A stretch of DNA of 64,000 bases from Antilocapra americana (lineage: Eukaryota > Chordata > Mammalia > Artiodactyla > Antilocapridae): NCBI GenBank assembly GCA_007570785.1, contig ML660213.1, positions 718,093 through 782,092 of the forward strand, given 5' to 3'. The notes beneath the pieces were generated by a model, which was given only the letters and a program-made list of their open reading frames with translations, was not told the DNA's origin and made no database searches. The translations under genes were made by a program, and so were the position numbers. How positions within the stretch are numbered: the first letter of the stretch is position 1; the number at the start of each line of letters is the position of its first letter. Shown here piece after piece: positions 43,050-54,574 of the stretch.

Positions 43050-44229
43050 CAAAAAAGCAAGCAGGTGTCCCAAAACATATCTACCTAAAGCCCATATTAT
43101 GTGGGCTCCTTTGTTAGGCCCAGGATTCCAAAGCTGTCAATCCTGAGCAGGACTGAAAATCTGTAGCCATGTTTAAAATATGCCACATATTGACTTGGTC
43201 AACAGTGCTTTATAAAGATACTTCAAAATCAACAGAAATCACTCATAAAACAGGTACAAGGGGACACTGTGTTGACAATAAATATAATAATGGTCACTTC
43301 CAGGCAGAGATTTCTTGATTAGACCATATAACATGCACAGATTAACAAATTATATATTGATAACATGGGAGTATTTTACATGCATTTATATAAAAAACAT
43401 AATTTCCCCTAACACAGAGAACATGGTTCTTTACTTACTGAAAAAGGTTGCAAGAAATATCAACACTAAATACTGTAGCAGAGTGTATTCTTTCCTGACA
43501 TTTTGAGAACAAGATAAATGCATATGGATTTCAAATTAAATCTTTTTATTTCAATCTTATTTTATTTATTTATTTATTAAATATTGTTTTTATTTAAATC
43601 AGCAATTTTCATTTTTAACTATGTCACAAAGGGGGTTCATATTAATTGTATATAGCATGCTTTGAAAAAAAAAACAGAATTCATTTACTTTTTATACATG
43701 TCTTTTAAAGAATTAACTAAATCCTTTTTTGACTGTAACTCAATTTCTTTAAGTTTAATTTATTCCAGGCACAGGTTTTATGAGCATTTACCAATTTATA
43801 CTTATCTCTGTAAGAACAGAAATTGATTTTCTACTATAGGTATTGTTCACTCTCAGGAATAGACACATTCTAGAAAGACAGTTGCTGGAAATAATTTTTT
43901 GAAACACTTGCATTTTATTTTCCCCTTGACATTCATTTGTAACTTGAAGACTATAAAGCAAAATATTTCCACAAGAAAAAGTCAAATCAAACATAGTCTT
44001 TGCAAAATAAAAATAAAAATGTGTTTCTTTTCCTGAAAAAAAAAGGATAATTTCTATGAATAATTTCAAATTATAATTCTGGGCTTATTCATTTTAGCAT
44101 TTAGTTTCCTTAAAGGGAGCACAACTGAAAACTTAAATAAAGAGAAGGCAGAAAAGGACTTAATAGGTTGCTGAGTTCTTCTGTGTGCTAAGTGTCATTA
44201 TCAAAATGGGTACAATTTATTTTCAAGTT
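43050..44229. other. Unassigned AT-rich sequence
   Basis: About 1.2 kb without a recognised family. It includes a TTTATTTATTTATTTATT stretch at 43561-43579 and an A10 run at 43665-43674. Confidence 0.6.
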
Positions 44230-44390
44230 CAGATCATAATCAGCTGAGATACATGTTCTAAGGCTGAGTCTAAGTCTACTGAAAAAGAATGAAAAGCTCT
44301 GAGGGATGAGGCTGGGAAGTCTGTATTTTTAATAAGCAGATGTGGTATTTGTTAAATACTCTACAGTGTGAGAGGCCCTCATCTATACTG
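44230..44390 (+). mobile_element. MER5-like hAT fragment (tentative)
   Basis: 'ctactgaaaaagaatgaaaa', 'gggaagtctgtatttttaat' and 'agtgtgagaggccctcatct' recall the MER5 (hAT-Charlie) pattern with its 'ctactgaatcagaa' and 'atctgtgttttaacaagc' words. Highly diverged. Confidence 0.4.
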
Positions 44391-44671
44391 TAGGAGGTAC
44401 CCCCTTTCTAGGTAAAAAAGAAAAATCATATACTAAAAGAGCAAAAAGATATTACTTCTATAATTTAATTTTTAATTTCTTAACTGACTATTTACATATG
44501 AAGACTTTCTGTCCATGAATTTTAACTGCAAAACCTGGATCTGTTGAGGAGCATACACAAACACAACTGGCCAAGACACTGGACCTTTACTCCATAGTTT
44601 TCTTAAACCTTAAGGGTAACTTGTTAATTGGAGGGCAGAACAAAGCTGTAAGGCTTGTATCTGCCTAACTA

Positions 44672-44720
44672 TTGCACTGGCCAAAAAGTTTGTTTGGGCT
44701 TTTCTGTGAATTGTTACGGA
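44672..44720 (+). mobile_element. Mariner-type half element
   Basis: 'ttgcactggccaaaaagttt' followed by 'gtttgggcttttctgtgaat' and 'tgttacgga' is one half of the mariner-type MITE, preceded by the expected TA (44670-44671). The matching other half is absent. Confidence 0.7.
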
Positions 44721-46110
44721 ATGTATTCCCCCATGTCTCTAGGCTGAAATGCCAAAGCTTACCACAAAAGAAAAAAAAAAAAAAAGATTCTGAAAAAAAA
44801 AAGCTTAATTAAAACACTTTGACAAGCCATCAAAGACCATTACTGCCTTCTACTAACATTCAGTAGAAAAGACATTGCTGAATATACTAGGAACTTATAG
44901 CTCAAAAGCCAATTGATGTCACAGACAGTGCTAAAGTGGTTCATGAATTTGAAATGACAACAGATGCTTTGAAAAAGGAAAGCCGGCTGGATTTTGATTG
45001 AACATGCTAATTTTCAAAGGAAATCATTCCCTAGCTTGATTTTATACAGTGCAACATGTTAAGGCTATTTGGAAATCACAGAGGCTGGTGATAAAATGAT
45101 ATCGAGCTCAATTATCCATTATCAGAGGAAAAGATACCAGCATCCCTCTTGCCCCTTTGCAGGTTTATTTGAACACACAATGCAAGAGGGGAGCAGTGAG
45201 ATGACTTAGAAGAGAAGTGACTGTGTGCTCAGGGAGCTATCAGAGTGAATAAGGGACAGAATTGGGGGATACATTCCTGCTAATTTGGTTCTGCATTGAG
45301 ATTAAAGCTTTAATTCCTCCCACTTGAGAAAAGAAAGTTAAACAAACAGCCTCTATCCTTTAGGCAAGATTAAATTGAATCTTTTATCATGGGGATCCAC
45401 AGAGGATGAGATTAAGCATTCTCATCAGTCAGTTAACTTTAGAAAATATTTAAGTGCATGATCTCATGGTAGAGCAATGCTCCTTTATAGCCAAGTTTCC
45501 TTTAGCTGCAGAAAACTGAATGCTGAAATCCAGGACTTTGGGGAGTGTGTGGGGACTGACTGACAAATTAATGGCAGTCCTTGATCTGCTCAAGCATTTT
45601 AGAAACTCTCCTGGTTAAATCACCAGTGAGAAGATGGCCCTGTTGTACCAACAACAGTGATGGGTGTTGGCCCCTAAATATTTTTATCGTATCATCTGAT
45701 AGTGCTTCTATTTAATTGAATTCTTTAAGGCTCTTTAGGGATGCAATTATTGCTTGAGCTTTAGCATTTTGGGGAGCTGGAATGAGGGTGAAGTGAACAA
45801 GGCATTTATCTCAGGAACAAAATTAAGGGAGTGATAAGAAAAAAACAGTAATCAAGATAGATAATACCTAACACAATATTTCAAAAAATCAAAAATAATG
45901 AAAAAAATTCCACAAGGAACCAAATATCAAAACTTTAAATACACTGCATTGTTTATTTTCTGACCCAGGCTCTCTATGTAACAAGAGTACTTCTTTCCTG
46001 GGCCCAGAATCCCTCCATCTTCCATGTTCCCTCAGACCCTCCTGGGGAGGATTTATGAGGCTTGGCAATGACATGCAAACAAACTGGGCAACTATAGGAT
46101 TTATGCCAAC
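44721..46110. other. Repeat-poor unique sequence
   Basis: About 1.4 kb with no recognised transposable element except A-runs near 44770-44800. No coding frame of note. With 22471-25693 it is one of the two repeat-poor blocks worth a conservation check. Confidence 0.55.
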
Positions 46111-46231
46111 TCAATGGACATGAGTTTGAGTAAACCCCGGGAGTTGGTGATGGACTGGGAGGCCAGGTGTGCTGCAGTCCATGGGGTCGCAGAGTCGGAC
46201 ACGACTGAGAGACTGAACTGAACTGAACTGA
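46111..46231 (+). mobile_element. BovB 3' terminus
   Basis: The last 120 bases of a BovB-type tail in sense: 'caatggacatgagtttgagt', 'gggagttggtgatggactgg', 'tgctgcagtccatggggtcg', then a GACTGAACTGAACTGAACTGA end of tandem AACTG units. Confidence 0.88.
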
Positions 46232-46408
46232 TACAGTTTTAGTTTTATTGGAAATCTTTATTAATTTTTACCATTTGGTTCAAAATATGAGAGGATATTT
46301 GGATAAGTGTATACAGGGGAGCACAATATTTTTCCCCCATTTGGCTTGGGCATGACATCATTAGTATCTTAAACTATTCAATAAATGGCTAATATAAGCT
46401 ATCTCACT

Positions 46409-46627
46409 GGGCTTCCCAGGTGGAGCTAGTGGGAAGGAATCTGCCTTAAAATGCAGGAGATGCAAGAGGCATGGATTCAATCCCTGGGTCAGGTCGGGAA
46501 GATCTCCTGAGGTAGGAAATGGCAACTTACTCCAGTATTCTTGCCTGGAAAATCCCATGGACAGAGGAGGCTGGTGGGCTACAGTCCATGGGGTTGCGAA
46601 GAACTGGACACAACTGAACACACACAC
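46409..46627 (+). mobile_element. Bov-tA SINE (first on a shared target)
   Basis: Full copy from 'gggcttcccaggtggagcta' to 'actgaacacacacac'. Flanks ataagctatctcact (46394-46408) and ataagccatctcact (46628-46642) differ at one base and form its target duplication. Confidence 0.93.
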
Positions 46628-46640
46628 ATAAGCCATCTCA

Positions 46641-46911
46641 CTTCTGCTGCTAAGTCGTTTCAGTCGTGTCCGACTCTGTGTGATCCCAGAGATGGCAGCC
46701 CACCAGGCTCCCCTGTCCCTGGGATTCTCCAGGCAAGAACACTGGAGTGGGTTGCCGTTTCCTCCTCCAATGCAAGAAAGTGAAAAGTGAAAGAAAGTCG
46801 CTCAGTCGTGTCCGACTCTTAGCGACCCCATGGCCTGCAGCCCACCAGGCGTCTCTGTCCACAGGATTCTCCAGGTAAGAGTACTGGAGTGGGGTGCCAT
46901 TGCCTTCTCCG
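46641..46911 (-). mobile_element. Bov-A2 SINE (second on the same target)
   Basis: Reverse-oriented two-unit Bov-A2: opens 'tgctgctaagtcgtttcagt', includes the inter-unit 'aagaaagtgaaaagtgaaag', and closes 'ggggtgccattgccttctcc'. Its duplication aagccatctca (46630-46640 and 46912-46922) lies within the right target repeat of the preceding Bov-tA. Low divergence. Confidence 0.94.
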
Positions 46912-46922
46912 AAGCCATCTCA

Positions 46923-48010
46923 TTAGCCACATCTGAATGATAGAATAAAGATACTTACATTTTAAAATAACTCCTACTGTTTATGTATTTAAGAAGCCAT
47001 CCTCCTGTAGTTAACTTTATTCTCCTTTACCCACTATTGAATTTGTATTATGTTCTTTGAAATATGATTAACCACCCACAGCAAGACTGTGGGTTTTGTG
47101 TTTTGAATTTAGGAATATTATATCCTGATTGACAAGCAGACAGATAGGTTAGAAATAACTAAAGAATTTTATCATTAGTCTGGGCCAAAAAATTCAGCTT
47201 AGAAAGTTGCCTATAGAGAAGCTTAAGAGCGATTTACTGGAAACATTTTCTGGCTTTTAAAGCTCTTTTTAATGGGTAACCCAAATGCCATTCTAGTGTA
47301 AAGTGTACAGATTTCTAACAGCAATGGTAGATGTGCCCCAAGTAACTGGCTACTTAGATAGCTGAGGTCACATGCATCAGTCAAGGCAGCAGATATTTTG
47401 GAGATATATCAGTGGGAAAAGTAAGAGAGAATTATGAAATACTTTTCATAGTCTTCATTCTAAAAAACAGTAGAAATCTAATCTCAGAGTTGACATATAC
47501 TTGCCATTCTTCTGGTTAATTGTAAAGATTTAACTTCTTTTCCATAAAATGTTACCAAATTCAAAAAAAAGTAGTATCGAGTATTCCTTGTCCCCATTTT
47601 CAATATGATAAGTTTTATAATAAAATAGAACATTCCATACAATGTGAATATCTGAGAATGCCTGCTTCTTCAGGGATACAGTTTGAAAGACACTTTTATC
47701 AAGCCCTTATAGATGTCAGAAATTACGAAGACAAGAAAATCCACTTAAGGATGTATTTCTAAGAAATTTTTTCATTTTCCTCTATCTATTTCCCTCCCTT
47801 CCCCCTTTTCCTCCTCCTTCTGTTTTTAATTTGTTGTCATTTATTTTTCATTGAATTGACTTGAAAAAAATTATGTTTATGGCAAGGTAACAAGAAGGTA
47901 AGTACTTTATTTTAATGCAGAAAAAACATGGGCTGTTCGCAAACAGAAGAGAGGAAACCAAAGCCTACTTTTCTATTTTTGCAGTAAAATCACATAGGTA
48001 TAGTTCCCTT
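46923..48010. other. Unassigned AT-rich sequence
   Basis: About 1.1 kb, nothing recognised. Confidence 0.6.
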
Positions 48011-48086
48011 ATCATATGAGTATCTCATTCATTTTCTCTCTGTCTCTCTTTTTTTTTTACACATACACACACATACACAATGCACA
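48011..48086 (+). repeat. Local duplicate, copy A
   Basis: atcatatgagtatct, then cattcattttctctctgtct, a T-run, an ACAC-rich run and aatgcaca. The same order of words recurs at 49127-49215. Confidence 0.85.
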
Positions 48087-48200
48087 AAGAGTCCTATCTG
48101 ACTCTTTGCAACCCAATGGGCTGTACCCTGCCACGCTCCTCTGTCTGTGAAGTTTTCCAGGCAAGAACACTGGAGTGGGTTGCCATTTCCTCCTCCAGTA
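48087..48200 (-). mobile_element. Bov-A body fragment
   Basis: Reverse Bov-A: 'tatctgactctttgcaaccc', 'gttttccaggcaagaacact', 'gttgccatttcctcctccag'. The tRNA head is absent. It begins right where duplicate copy A stops. Confidence 0.86.
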
Positions 48201-49126
48201 AGTGTAAGCAATTAGCTCATTAACTGAACAATCTGAAGAGAGATTTCTAAATCAAACCCCATGGTTCATTTTCAGGAATAAAGACTTTTATAGACATAAT
48301 CTGGAAAGTGAGAACAAGGGAGTTTCTCACATTTAAAGGAACTTTCTTGAGAAGCTCTTTGGGTACTTCCCATTGGATTATATTATATATACAACTAAGT
48401 GCATGCATCTCTTCGAGCAGAATTTAGTTTTTCCCCCTTTTCAAGAAGTTTTGTAGGCAATAAGCAGATTGGGCTACATCAGCATGCATCAGGTGAAAAA
48501 AAATAAAATTACTTTAAAGCTTAGTTCCTGACATTTCATGCCATGTTCTTGAAGTCTATGATTTTCTTTTCTAAGTTGTAGGTGTTGGCTGGTTCATAGA
48601 AAATATAAAATATATACATAGTTTTGGAAGATTTTATGAGTCCATGCATTTGTTTTTCTTTCTCAGCAAACGTGAAAGATAAATTTCAGAATGACCTGGA
48701 GCAGACAGAGAGAATAAGATAAAATAGACTATATGGGGGGAAAAAAAAAAACTAACAGTACAGATTCTTTAACTCATAACGTTTTTGTTTTTTTTAATTA
48801 ATACAACTTGTTATTGAAAATGAATGGTGTGAACTTATATTAACCTCACAGTGCACGGAATGGGAAACTAGAGAGAATTTGCAAATATGCTTCCTCAAAG
48901 AGGATTTTCTTCTTTTTGTGGCAATGTTATCTGAACACCTAACTGCTAGCTATCAAGATTCAAACATATTTTACAAACATCCCCCTCACCTATCCCAATT
49001 AATATACTCAAGAAAGAATAAAAGAAATGTTATCCCTAAATTTCTATCTTTCCTCTGATGAAGGGGAAAGTCAGGCTTTCCCTATTTTGTCAGAGAAGTG
49101 TAATTCATACACTACTAGAGGAAACT
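48201..49126. other. Unassigned AT-rich sequence
   Basis: Nothing recognised. An A10 run after a G-rich stretch lies at 48741-48750. Confidence 0.6.
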
Positions 49127-49175
49127 ATCATATGAGTATCTTATTCATTTTCTCTCTGTCTCTCTCTTTTTTTTT

Positions 49176-49211
<36 letters not shown>

Positions 49212-49215
49212 CACA
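49127..49215 (+). repeat. Local duplicate, copy B with (CA)n
   Basis: atcatatgagtatct, then tattcattttctctctgtct, T-run, a (CA)15 array at 49177-49206 and aatgcaca. One base differs before the T-run relative to copy A; the CA array is longer and purer here. Confidence 0.87.
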
Positions 49216-50102
49216 GTTCTGAGTAGGATTAATTCATTACTTTGATTTCCATATGCATTCATTCTTTTCTTTCCTCATCAACTGGCCAGCACCTACAACC
49301 CAGCAAGGATGTAGGCACTGGGATTACAGTACTGAAATTAACACTGCTATTACACTTAATTCCTGATCTCTTTATGAGCAGGGATACAGTGTGTCTGTGT
49401 TTATGTGTGCCTGTTGCCACTCTGCACAGGATGGTTTCTTGTTCAGAGACTCTTCAACAATGATCAGTGAATTGTTTCATTGATTTCATTTCCATTTAGA
49501 AGGGTATTCAGGGTAGAGGTTAGTGATCCTAAGACAAAATACATTGGAGACATTCTTATCCTTAGTAAAAATTCTCAAAATTAAATTTCCACTTTACATT
49601 GTTTTCTTATTGATTTAATGAGCATGTATTGACTCCTACTTTGAGTGAAGGATCTGTGCTTCATAGACTATGATAAGAGAGACACATGAAGCCATGCACA
49701 CCACAGATAGAATCCCTGCTGTCCTGGAATAGATCATGTGCTTGATGGCTCAATTTTCTTTCCTGACTATAAACTAAGAATAGCATGGTATGAAGTGGTA
49801 GTGAGTGATCCTGTCAAAGGGCCAAAGAACAATGATGTAAGATGCTTAGGTATTTTAAGCAATTGTCAAATACAAGAAAATTGACTCCATGCTTGATAGT
49901 TCACTTTGTGAAAACTAACATAAATAAATAAAACCAACATTTAAAATAGGTAATAAAAGGGTATTGTACTTCTATATTGCCTACACACAACTACTTCACT
50001 ATAATCTCCCTTGCTTGTAGTGTGGTTGTATTTAATTTTTAAATACAACTTAAAACTTGAGTTTTAAAAGTAAACTTGAATTTACTTTCCCACTGACAAG
50101 TT
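49216..50102. other. Unassigned sequence
   Basis: No confident family. 49610-49740 ('gagcatgtattgactcctac' and 'ccctgctgtcctggaataga') faintly resembles an ancient mammalian 'tattgagcacctactatg' repeat. Confidence 0.45.
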
Positions 50103-50441
50103 AGGAGATCAAACCAGTCAATCCTAAAGGAAATCAACTGTGAATTCTTATTGGAAGCACTGATGCTGAAGCTGAAACTCCAATATTTTGGCCACCTGAT
50201 GCAAAGAGCCGGCTCACTGGAAGACACCCTGATGCTGGGAAACATTAAGGGCAGGGCGACAAGGGAGCAACAGAGGATGAGATAGTTGGATGGCATCACT
50301 GGACATCAATGTGATGGCATCAATAGACATGAGTTTGAACAAACTCTGGGAGATAGTGAAGGACAGGTAAGCCTGGCATGCTGCAGTCCATGGGGTTGCA
50401 AAAAGTCAGACACGACTTAGTGAGTGAGCAACAACAAGAAT
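50103..50441 (+). mobile_element. BovB 3' end / ART2A-type SINE
   Basis: Sense BovB tail: 'gatcaaaccagtcaatccta', 'aaactccaatattttggcca', 'gatgctgggaaacattaagg', 'gcagtccatggggttgcaaa', ending 'gtgagtgagcaacaac'. The terminal ORF2 frame is broken by a stop and indels. Confidence 0.9.
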
Positions 50442-50944
50442 ACATATTGATCTCAATGAATGCATTTCATTTCTTTCATAGACAAAATCTGATGCCACGC
50501 AACAAAACTACTCAAGCCCATTACTTTTCCTCCCTCAAAATCTAGGAATGGCAGGAGGCAGAGAGAAGTTATCCCTTAAAAATTACATAAATCAATGCAC
50601 AGCCACAGAAAGAAACTGTATTCAGCTGAGCTGCTGATGGTCAGCAGATTTATCTCAGGGGGACTAGGAAACAGATGATATCACGGCTCTTTCCACTGAC
50701 AGAGAATTCTCTGGGGCTTTGGGCTCATGCTGAGTGATTGCAAGTGAGTCTGTTTCCATCAATGAGTGCTTGTCTCTTGCTTGTATGAGAGCTGAGCCCT
50801 TCGTATCATGTTTACTTTTCACAAGCTTCTGGTTACTTTAGTCCCTTCGGAAATGCTCTACCTTAGATTTCAAATCTAGCTGTATGTGTTATACATGTCA
50901 CTGTATATACCCAAAATTAATGGGAATTGCTAAGAAATATTTTC
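50442..50944. other. Unassigned sequence
   Basis: Nothing recognised. Composition is more balanced than in the flanks (50600-50820). Confidence 0.55.
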
Positions 50945-51205
50945 AGAACTATAAAATCCCAATTATAAAATTATGGCAATTAAGCAAAATTAATAGAAAG
51001 GCAATAAACTTGAAAACTATGTATACCACATGTTACAAAGAGTTGAAATCTTTGTAAATTGCTGTTATACTGATAAGAAAAATACCAATGCTCATGAGAA
51101 AGAAATTAATGAGCAAAGAATGTGAACAGACAAGTTCTAGAAGAGGAAACACAGGTTGGTAACTGATAAAAAAATGCTCATTGTCAGTAATATTCAATAA
51201 ATGCA
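50945..51205 (+). mobile_element. Ancient L1M ORF2 fragment, left part
   Basis: 'aaatctttgtaaattgctgt', 'ataagaaaaataccaatgct', 'gtgaacagacaagttctaga' and 'aatattcaataaatgcagca' follow the order of ancient L1 ORF2 C-terminal sequence. Broken by indels. Continues at 51835. Confidence 0.65.
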
Positions 51206-51600
51206 GCAAAATATATTACACAGCTTTTATGTTAAAACAACCCTAAAATCTCAGAAGCTTAAAATCATGATGGTCAATTTTTTATTCTTACTGTATGTCA
51301 CTCATACTTCAGGTGAGGGCTCTGCTTAGCACTCTTGGTCTAATCAGACCAGATCTAAGGTGCTACGGAACTGTGACTCTGTCCAAGAAACAGAGGCCTC
51401 TTCTAGAAGTGGTTCTCACTGACTGTAATAAGCTCTAGCTCGAAAATGATACAGGTCACTTTGATTCAAAACTTACTGAGCAGAACTGTTCAAACGGCCC
51501 CAGCCAAGTGCAGGTCTCGAGAATTAGAAGTTTAAAAGTACTTGATGACTAGCAATAATGACAACTGTGCTTCCATTCCATTTCTCCCTTTATTTTTCTC
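51206..51600. mobile_element. Unidentified ancient repeat-like segment
   Basis: 'acaaccctaaaatctcagaa' with 'gcttaaaatcatgatggtca' and 'ggtgagggctctgcttagca' resembles an old mammalian LTR or DNA repeat ('ccctaaaatttcagtggctt' type). It lies between the two halves of an ancient L1M, which supports its being an insertion. Confidence 0.4.
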
Positions 51601-51639
51601 CATATTGTGAGATCACTCCTAAGTTATATTCCTAACTTA

Positions 51640-51828
51640 CTTATTATTTTCTTTGCCTATATCCCTTCCTCTCCCTCTTTTGTACCCAAAAAGTAAATTC
51701 TATGAGAGCTTAAGGGCACAGACATTGTCTACCTTGTTCCTCACTGTATCCCCGACACTTAGCACACAGTCTGTTTGATAACAGCTGCTCATCACAGAGT
51801 CATTAAAAGAATAAAGAATGTATTTTTA
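51640..51828 (+). mobile_element. L2 LINE 3' end
   Basis: 'gtaaattctatgagagctta', 'agggcacagacattgtctac', 'cttgttcctcactgtatccc' and 'cgacacttagcacacagtct' are the L2 3' end words in their normal order. Confidence 0.72.
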
Positions 51829-51834
51829 AAACTC

Positions 51835-52215
51835 CATCTGGTTCATTTTTGAAAAATTCTAGCATAATCCCAAATGCTAGCAAGAAATGTAGATGGATGT
51901 TTGTATATACAGCTAGCTAATCAGAAGTCTGGAGTCACACTTTTTGGAAATCAATTTGGCAATATGTAACAAGAGTCTTAAAACATTCAGAGTTTGCTAA
52001 AATGATTTCTCTTATAAAAATCCTAAAGAAATAATCATAAATGTGAGAAATCGTTTTAAAGAAAATTGTTCATTTTAGAAACATTAAAATAGTAAAGATT
52101 TAAAAACAATTTAAATTTCCAGTGATAACATTACAGTTAAATGCACTGGTGAGCATATTTAAATATTTGCTGTTCCATCACTGAAAATTAATGTTATGAA
52201 GAAAATACTCATAAT
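51835..52215 (+). mobile_element. Ancient L1M ORF2 fragment, right part
   Basis: 'ttttggaaatcaatttggca', 'atatgtaacaagagtcttaa', 'atcctaaagaaataatcata' and 'atgtgagaaatcg' continue the old L1 ORF2 C-terminal region begun at 50945. Frame destroyed. Confidence 0.72.
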
Positions 52216-52576
52216 GCAATGCACATGGGGCCTAAATTAGTAAATCTATGCATTAGCTAAAGGAAAAAATGAGGGAGAAATTTCCTAATCAGGGACAGAC
52301 AGAGCTTTTGTTTCCAATTGACCTTTCTATTGCAAACACCCAGAACTGACCAAGAATTAATAAATTCATAATTGCCACGAAAACTAAGTAACAGTAAAGT
52401 ATAACCTTTGAGGAACCTTAAAGAAGGAAAGCAAATAGGTTCTGACTGACAAACAGGGAAGCACACTCCAAAATGTGCACACCAGCATGCTTCATAGAAG
52501 ATGAGAGCAGTTCCGAGTATCCTCAAGGTGCCTTATATCCTTATATCCTCAAGAAGCCTTACAACAAGCAGTGAGG
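52216..52576. other. Unassigned sequence
   Basis: Nothing recognised. A short direct repeat, cttatatcctt atatcctcaag, lies near 52530-52551. Confidence 0.5.
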
Positions 52577-52765
52577 GGGCACTTCCCTGGTGGTCCAGTG
52601 GCTAAGACTCCCTGCTCCCAATGCATGGGGCCTGGGTTCGATCCCTGATCAGGGAACCAGATCCCACACGACACAACTAAGTGTCCACATGCCACTACTA
52701 AAAAGACTCCAAATGCCACCACGGAAGACCTGGTGCGGCCAAATAATTAATGAACAAGAAATTTT
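52577..52765 (+). mobile_element. CHR-type (tRNA-Glu) SINE
   Basis: 'cacttccctggtggtccagt', 'gggcctgggttcgatccctg' (a well-kept B box) and 'atcagggaaccagatcccac', then 'acctggtgcggccaaataat' and an A-rich end. The Bov-A body is absent. Confidence 0.88.
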
Positions 52766-53082
52766 AAAATGATCTACTGAAGAGCAGTGAGGGCCTGGGC
52801 CCATGTCTGTGTGGTTAGCAAAGAAAGCTAGCCTGCATAGCAGCAGCCTGCTCTGGTCATTAAGCAAATAACAACACAATTGCTTGTTCCACACTACAGC
52901 GATATTTGTTCAAACAGGCAGGTGAATTCAGATGGGGAGGAGTCAACACCCTTTACCTTTCAGTCCTTTGGCGGTGGCACTAACCTCTGCAGTTCCCCCA
53001 GGGATGTGGGTGTTGCTATGTAGGCACAATTTTAGTCAGGGCGTAGGGAAGAGGCATTCCAAAGTTTTATTTATGTATGTCT
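52766..53082. other. Unassigned spacer
   Basis: About 320 bases, nothing recognised. Confidence 0.5.
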
Positions 53083-53272
53083 GTGTGCTCAGTCATGTCC
53101 CACTCTCTGCCACACCATGGACTGTAACCTGCCAAGCTCCTATATCCATGGAATTTTTCCAGGCAAGAATATTGGAGTGGGTAACCATTCCCTTCTCCAG
53201 GGAATCTTCCAGACCCAGGGAGCAAACCTCCGTCTCCTGCATTGGCAGGTGGATTCTCTACCACTGATACTG
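53083..53272 (-). mobile_element. Bov-tA SINE
   Basis: Reverse-oriented: opens 'tgtgtgctcagtcatgtccc', includes 'ccaggcaagaatattggagt', closes 'ggattctctaccactgatac'. Confidence 0.89.
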
Positions 53273-54100
53273 CCTTCTTTCACTTGGTCCTTCCTAAATA
53301 ATCGCTCTTATCTAATAAACATGAATACACTTAGCAACACAGCCTCAAATTATGTTATATAATTAAAATAAAAGGACAGAAAGTTATGAATAAACTTTTA
53401 AAGCATACAACCATTAAAAGAAAAAAAAAATGTCTCCTATAAATTTTGGACTTGGGAAGTAGCCAGAGAATGGATCTACAGTCATGCTAGGCCCACTATG
53501 AGACTGATGTGAGTCACGACTCCCCTACGATCAATTTTTCACAGGCCCCACCTTGACCTGCACACTCTGGTGGGATTTTTGTCGGTTCCATGCTAGTATT
53601 TAATAACTCCCAAAACTTCGGAACATTTTCACCTCCCTTAGTCATAGTTACCCCAGTAAATGAATCCCCTCACTAAAGTCTTGGAGGAAGATTTATTTGT
53701 GGCTACGCTTGCGGGGACCTTTCTTAAAAGGCTGTAGCCTCTGTGTCAATCAAGGGGCTCAGACCTGGGTAAGAGGCAGTAAATCCCTATTACAGTTTCT
53801 CAAATCAATCTCTGCCTCGCTGACCTAAAATTTTACAACTTAGGTAGGTCAAGCGGTACTTTAGAGTGCCACCTATTTTCTTTCAAAGGATACCATGGTC
53901 AATTTGCCACCATAGATTCTGTGGGGAAGAATCATCTGATCACCACTTGTTTCCATGGTTTTCTATGGTGAATGGAGCTACCTTGTCACTACCTCGTGCC
54001 ACCTTCTGCTTATACTTGGTCTCCACCACTCTGGGTCCCATTATTTTTGCCAAAAAAAAAAGGGGGGGTGGGAAATTCCTCTACATTTTCCCATTTTTAC
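53273..54100. other. Unassigned sequence
   Basis: No confident family. 53490-53830 is GC-richer with no frame of note. A mixed AAAAAAAAAAGGGGGGG tract lies at 54052-54068. Confidence 0.5.
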
Positions 54101-54485
54101 TGTGTTAGCTTTCTAGGGCTGCCATAACAAAATACTACAGACTGGGTGACTTAAACAGGAGCCTGGAAGTCTCAGAGCAAGGTGCTGCAGTTTGATTTCT
54201 CCTGGGACCTCTCTCCTTGGCTTGCAGGTGAACAACTCCTTGCTGCGTCCCCACATGGCCTTTTCTCTGTGTACCTGCATCCCTGGTGCATCTTTCATTG
54301 TTCTCATCTCCTCTTCTTATAAGGACACTAGCCAGATTGGATGAGGGCCCATCCTGATGGTCTCATTTGTAACTTAATCAGCTCTTTTAAAGGCCTTATC
54401 TCCAAATGCAGTCACATTCTGAGATACTGTGGTTAGGGTTTCAACATTTGAATTTTGGGGAGGCACGATCTAGCTCAAAACAATT
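54101..54485 (-). mobile_element. MaLR-type (MST/MLT1) solitary LTR
   Basis: Antisense LTR landmarks in order: 'gtgttagctttctagggctg', 'ccataacaaaatactacaga', 'cctctctccttggcttgcag', 'tcttcttataaggacactag', 'ttatctccaaatgcagtcac' and 'agggtttcaacatttgaatt'. No internal retroviral genes. Confidence 0.82.
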
Positions 54486-54574
54486 TTCTTGGACATCTGA
54501 GGACAACCAGCAGAGAGTATCTGAAGCTTTTTCATGAGTGAATAATATACCTTTACATACTACCCTACATTTCT

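Noticed and set aside
54101..54485. Active endogenous retrovirus
   Set aside because: Only a diverged solitary MaLR-type LTR is present; no gag, pol or env sequence was seen nearby.
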